From assembly GCA_964023205.1 (NCBI GenBank), contig OZ026847.1, positions 9,606,652 to 9,670,651 of the forward strand: a stretch of DNA of 64,000 nucleotides, given 5' to 3'. The stretch is from Lutraria lutraria. Its lineage: Eukaryota; Mollusca; Bivalvia; Venerida; Mactridae. The position numbers and the translations under genes are program-made. Positions 61,460 through 64,000 of this stretch are shown piece after piece (the first letter of the stretch is position 1; every line of letters begins with the position of its first letter). The notes under the pieces are model-generated. The model was not told where the DNA came from and did not search any database. It saw nothing but the letters and a program-made list of their open reading frames with translations.

Positions 61460-62788
61460 AGATCTACTATTAAATCTTTTAGTTTGATTAAAAACCACAG
61501 TTTGATCGAGAACACAAGGGCTTGTTCCAATCTATTCTAAATTCAATGAGAAAGAACACAAAGACCTTATATCTCTATGTACATCAGACTAATGCAGGAC
61601 AAAACCATAAGACACACAGGGGCCTGAATCTCTGTTTATCATGGATCAAATAACAAAAAGAAAGAGCTTCATATCCAGAATATTGTCACCCCAGTTTATA
61701 CCAAGCCCAGCAGATCAATACTCCAGTGTGACATACAATAACAAACTGTGTCCGCATTATTCTCATACAAGAACAAATATTTGGTATCAAACCTATCTAA
61801 AAGTAAGATACAAATTTGGTAGAACATCAACCACTTGTTACAGACCCTAATACAAACTTTTAATGTCCATCAACAAAAGTTAGAGATGCCTGATCCTTAT
61901 AAATTGTGTCATTCAAACTTAATTTATTAAATATCAACATTTAACCATACAACATTTTGAATTGTTGGACCCGGGTCAGCTATTATGTGACTTAATATGA
62001 TATCATAAAGGGAGGTAATAATACTAACACTAGTACTCTCCCTTTTCTATAATTATATAGCATTTTCAATATCATGTTTACAAATTCCAAAATTACACAA
62101 AACAGAAAATGCTTGTGGTGAATGATTTATGAAGGATTCATTATACATACATGAAAATAAATAAGAGTTGAGTGGCCAGAAATGAATGCTTGTATTAAGG
62201 TCTGTAATCTGTAAATTCAACATGAAATCTTTGCATTATGCAGACATATGAACATAAGATTTATAAACATCTTTGGAATCAGTGCTCTCATATCATTTAT
62301 ATAAGTAACTCTCCTCACCAAAACAAGAAGGCCAAATGAGCATTTACTTAATACTAGTACTTCTAAGACAAACGATAAATCTTTCAAGCAGATACAGAAT
62401 ATGAAATTATGCAAGAACTTAGTATTCGGCACCATAAGTTTCAGACTCTTGAATCTTCATAATACACTGTGTACTAATAAAATTTTATGACACCTGACTC
62501 TACAACATGCATTAATAAAATAACATATCACTATGACAACTCTGGCTGGCAAAACAGACCCCCCGCCCCCAAAAAAACACCCCCATCCTTTCCTAATCTC
62601 AATTTAAAACCAAGTGGCTGCTAGAAGACTGAAGAGCAAGTTTTCTCTTAAACTTGTCAGGGAAGGAGAGGGCTCTGTTTAGTAAAAAACAAATTCAATA
62701 TCTTTCGCTAGTAAAAACATATTTTGCACCACAACATAACTAGTACTATACAAATTTCAGCACTTGGGATAAAAAAACACATTTCACA
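61460..62788 (-). other. TNK2 3' UTR / downstream DNA
   Basis: The sequence after the TNK2 stop on the minus strand is AT-rich with no other gene. A C/A-rich stretch (about 62560-62585) and the dispersed repeat at 61846 are the only structures noted. The only canonical minus-strand AATAAA seen near the stop is at 61923-61928. Confidence 0.4.
61846..62105 (+). repeat. Dispersed repeat, sister of 23398-23660
   Basis: Collinear with 23398-23660 (see there). It lies 0.7 kb past the TNK2 stop and includes a TTTATT (61923-61928) that would be an AATAAA on the minus strand, so it may supply or interrupt the TNK2 3' end. Confidence 0.6.
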
Positions 62789-64000
62789 TCACACAGCACT
62801 TTCCATCGACACCTTTTTCCCCGATTTGTATTCATCGTACATTGAACGATAAGCCGACTCTAGATTCCAGCCAGAGTCAGCCAGACGGCGTTGGCAGAGT
62901 TCTCGTGTTGCTAGTCCAATACGAAATAATTGCTCTACTTTCAAATGTTTTATTGCTTTGTCAACAAGTCCATTACAGTGACATAATGCTGCATGACATT
63001 CCTCATCGGTGAGGCCAATCACAGCCTGATGCAAGGCAGTTATTTTCTCAGGTTGCCAGTTCAAGTCAACCGGAATCGCTTCCGGATTATGTGATTGTGA
63101 TCTATTATACTGACCTCTTCGACTAGCATTGGGGTAGGACTGCGCCACGTCAACGTCGTTACTAAACCATTCTTGACTATGTCCTGCTCTCTGACGTGAT
63201 GACTTATTCCTACACAGATCTTCAGTTGAACGAGAATTCTTGGATTTCGGTTCTTGGCACATTTCTCGCGGTAAAACTTGCAAGTGATGTAAATTATGAT
63301 AATCATGTCTGTGATTAGATCTATTGGTTGACTCAGATTGTACTTGTGCACCATCTATAGAAAATGGTCTCACTTCCGCTGTTGAACGTGCTGCAGTTCT
63401 ACCCTGCGATTCACTCTCCTCGCCTTTGGCGGGAATAAGAAAATAATGAGTATGACTCAGCTGTTGGCCGTCCTGAATAATCGGGAATATATGTGGCTTC
63501 ATTTTCCTGTCTCTTTCGATACTACCACGATCTGATGATGTGCCTTGACCTACACTGCTGTAATCTCTTGGCGGGAGGGGTGGGGGTGAAGATCTTATCC
63601 CGTTATTATTAGCAGATGCCCCGGTAACAGTTTGATGATCATCATCGTCGTCAAAATCTGAATCAAAGTCATCCCAGTCGGAGTAAGTGGATGTTGTACT
63701 CTGAGGTGAATATATATCTTTTTGAATGGGTAATTTTATATCATTTGGATCATCATATTTAGGTACATCATCGTATCTTGGAATATAAGATGTTTTAGAA
63801 TTATTTACAAGCTCAGGGTCTTCTACAGGAACTTCACAGTACTGTACTGTGTACTGTCCGGCATCAGAGGTCATAGGTTGATATGTTTTGGGGCGTACTG
63901 GCATATTGCAGGACTCATTGGGAACTTGATCATAAAAAGGGGCTCCCGATGTCCCCGATAACACGGGGTCAGATCCAGCTTTTCCAGCCCTACTTACAGA
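62789..64000 (-). CDS. TNK2: ACK-family tyrosine kinase (TNK2-like), C-terminal exon, partial
   Basis: Cytoplasmic non-receptor tyrosine kinase acting downstream of Cdc42 and growth-factor receptors. Only the C-terminal part is in the window: one frame open from the right edge to TGA at 62789-62791, about 403 residues, no kinase domain. In order it has Tyr-rich segments (YDQVP, YIPRYDDVPKYDD; possible SH2-docking or self-phosphorylation sites), a very acidic stretch (DWDDFDSDFDDDDD), a proline-rich SH3-ligand-like PPPLPPRDY, a Ser/His-rich linker, and a C-terminal UBA region: EKITALHQAVIGLTDEECHA ... KVEQLFRIGLATRELCQRRL ... WNLESA. KVEQLF followed by a second WNLE helix matches the distinctive ACK1 C terminus, from memory of human TNK2. 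The exon continues past 64000. Poly(A) site undetermined. Confidence 0.85.
   Translation of the reverse strand, partial: SVSRAGKAGSDPVLSGTSGAPFYDQVPNESCNMPVRPKTYQPMTSDAGQYTVQYCEVPVEDPELVNNSKTSYIPRYDDVPKYDDPNDIKLPIQKDIYSPQSTTSTYSDWDDFDSDFDDDDDHQTVTGASANNNGIRSSPPPLPPRDYSSVGQGTSSDRGSIERDRKMKPHIFPIIQDGQQLSHTHYFLIPAKGEESESQGRTAARSTAEVRPFSIDGAQVQSESTNRSNHRHDYHNLHHLQVLPREMCQEPKSKNSRSTEDLCRNKSSRQRAGHSQEWFSNDVDVAQSYPNASRRGQYNRSQSHNPEAIPVDLNWQPEKITALHQAVIGLTDEECHAALCHCNGLVDKAIKHLKVEQLFRIGLATRELCQRRLADSGWNLESAYRSMYDEYKSGKKVSMESAV

Overview
This window reads as AT-rich nuclear DNA of an invertebrate animal, most likely a bivalve mollusc. It has intron-rich genes with canonical GT-AG introns, AATAAA signals, tRNA-derived SINEs, many short inverted-repeat elements and satellite arrays. 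There is no bacterial-type gene packing. The mollusc call is inference from protein similarity and repeat style; the species is not determined.

Four protein-coding genes are supported by joined exons. (1) At the left edge, on +, are the last three coding exons of PPP1R7/sds22, a leucine-rich-repeat regulator of protein phosphatase 1 (1-1258). (2) On -, 5898-20825, is a complete five-exon SSU72, the RNA polymerase II CTD phosphatase of the cleavage/polyadenylation machinery, with a 12 kb intron full of repeats. (3) On +, 25716-43980, is a complete 17-coding-exon WDR33, the CPSF subunit that reads AAUAAA, with seven WD40 repeats and an Arg/Gly-rich tail. (4) At the right edge, on -, is the C-terminal coding exon of an ACK-family tyrosine kinase (TNK2-like), 62789-64000. 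The order is PPP1R7> <SSU72 WDR33> <TNK2, so the two 3'-end-processing genes are head to head, about 4 kb apart at their 5' ends.

The intergenic and intronic DNA is mostly repeats. The most notable are: a 2,023 bp Harbinger-type DNA transposon (45938-47960) with TTA duplications, terminal inverted repeats and a broken transposase; a 3,925 bp element (57191-61115) with perfect 31 bp terminal inverted repeats and a 7 bp target duplication, carrying a two-monomer satellite array; three copies of an ~80 bp hairpin with conserved stem and loop (6498, 52589, 55806); a 45 bp-arm double palindrome (8704-8811); Tc1/mariner-like MITEs flanked by TA; several SINE families; and 46 bp and 42 bp tandem arrays.

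Functionally, SSU72 and WDR33 act together in pre-mRNA 3' end formation, and PPP1R7 regulates PP1, whose yeast homologue Glc7 is also in that complex. TNK2 is unrelated signalling. No prokaryotic system, CRISPR array, rRNA or convincing functional tRNA gene was seen.
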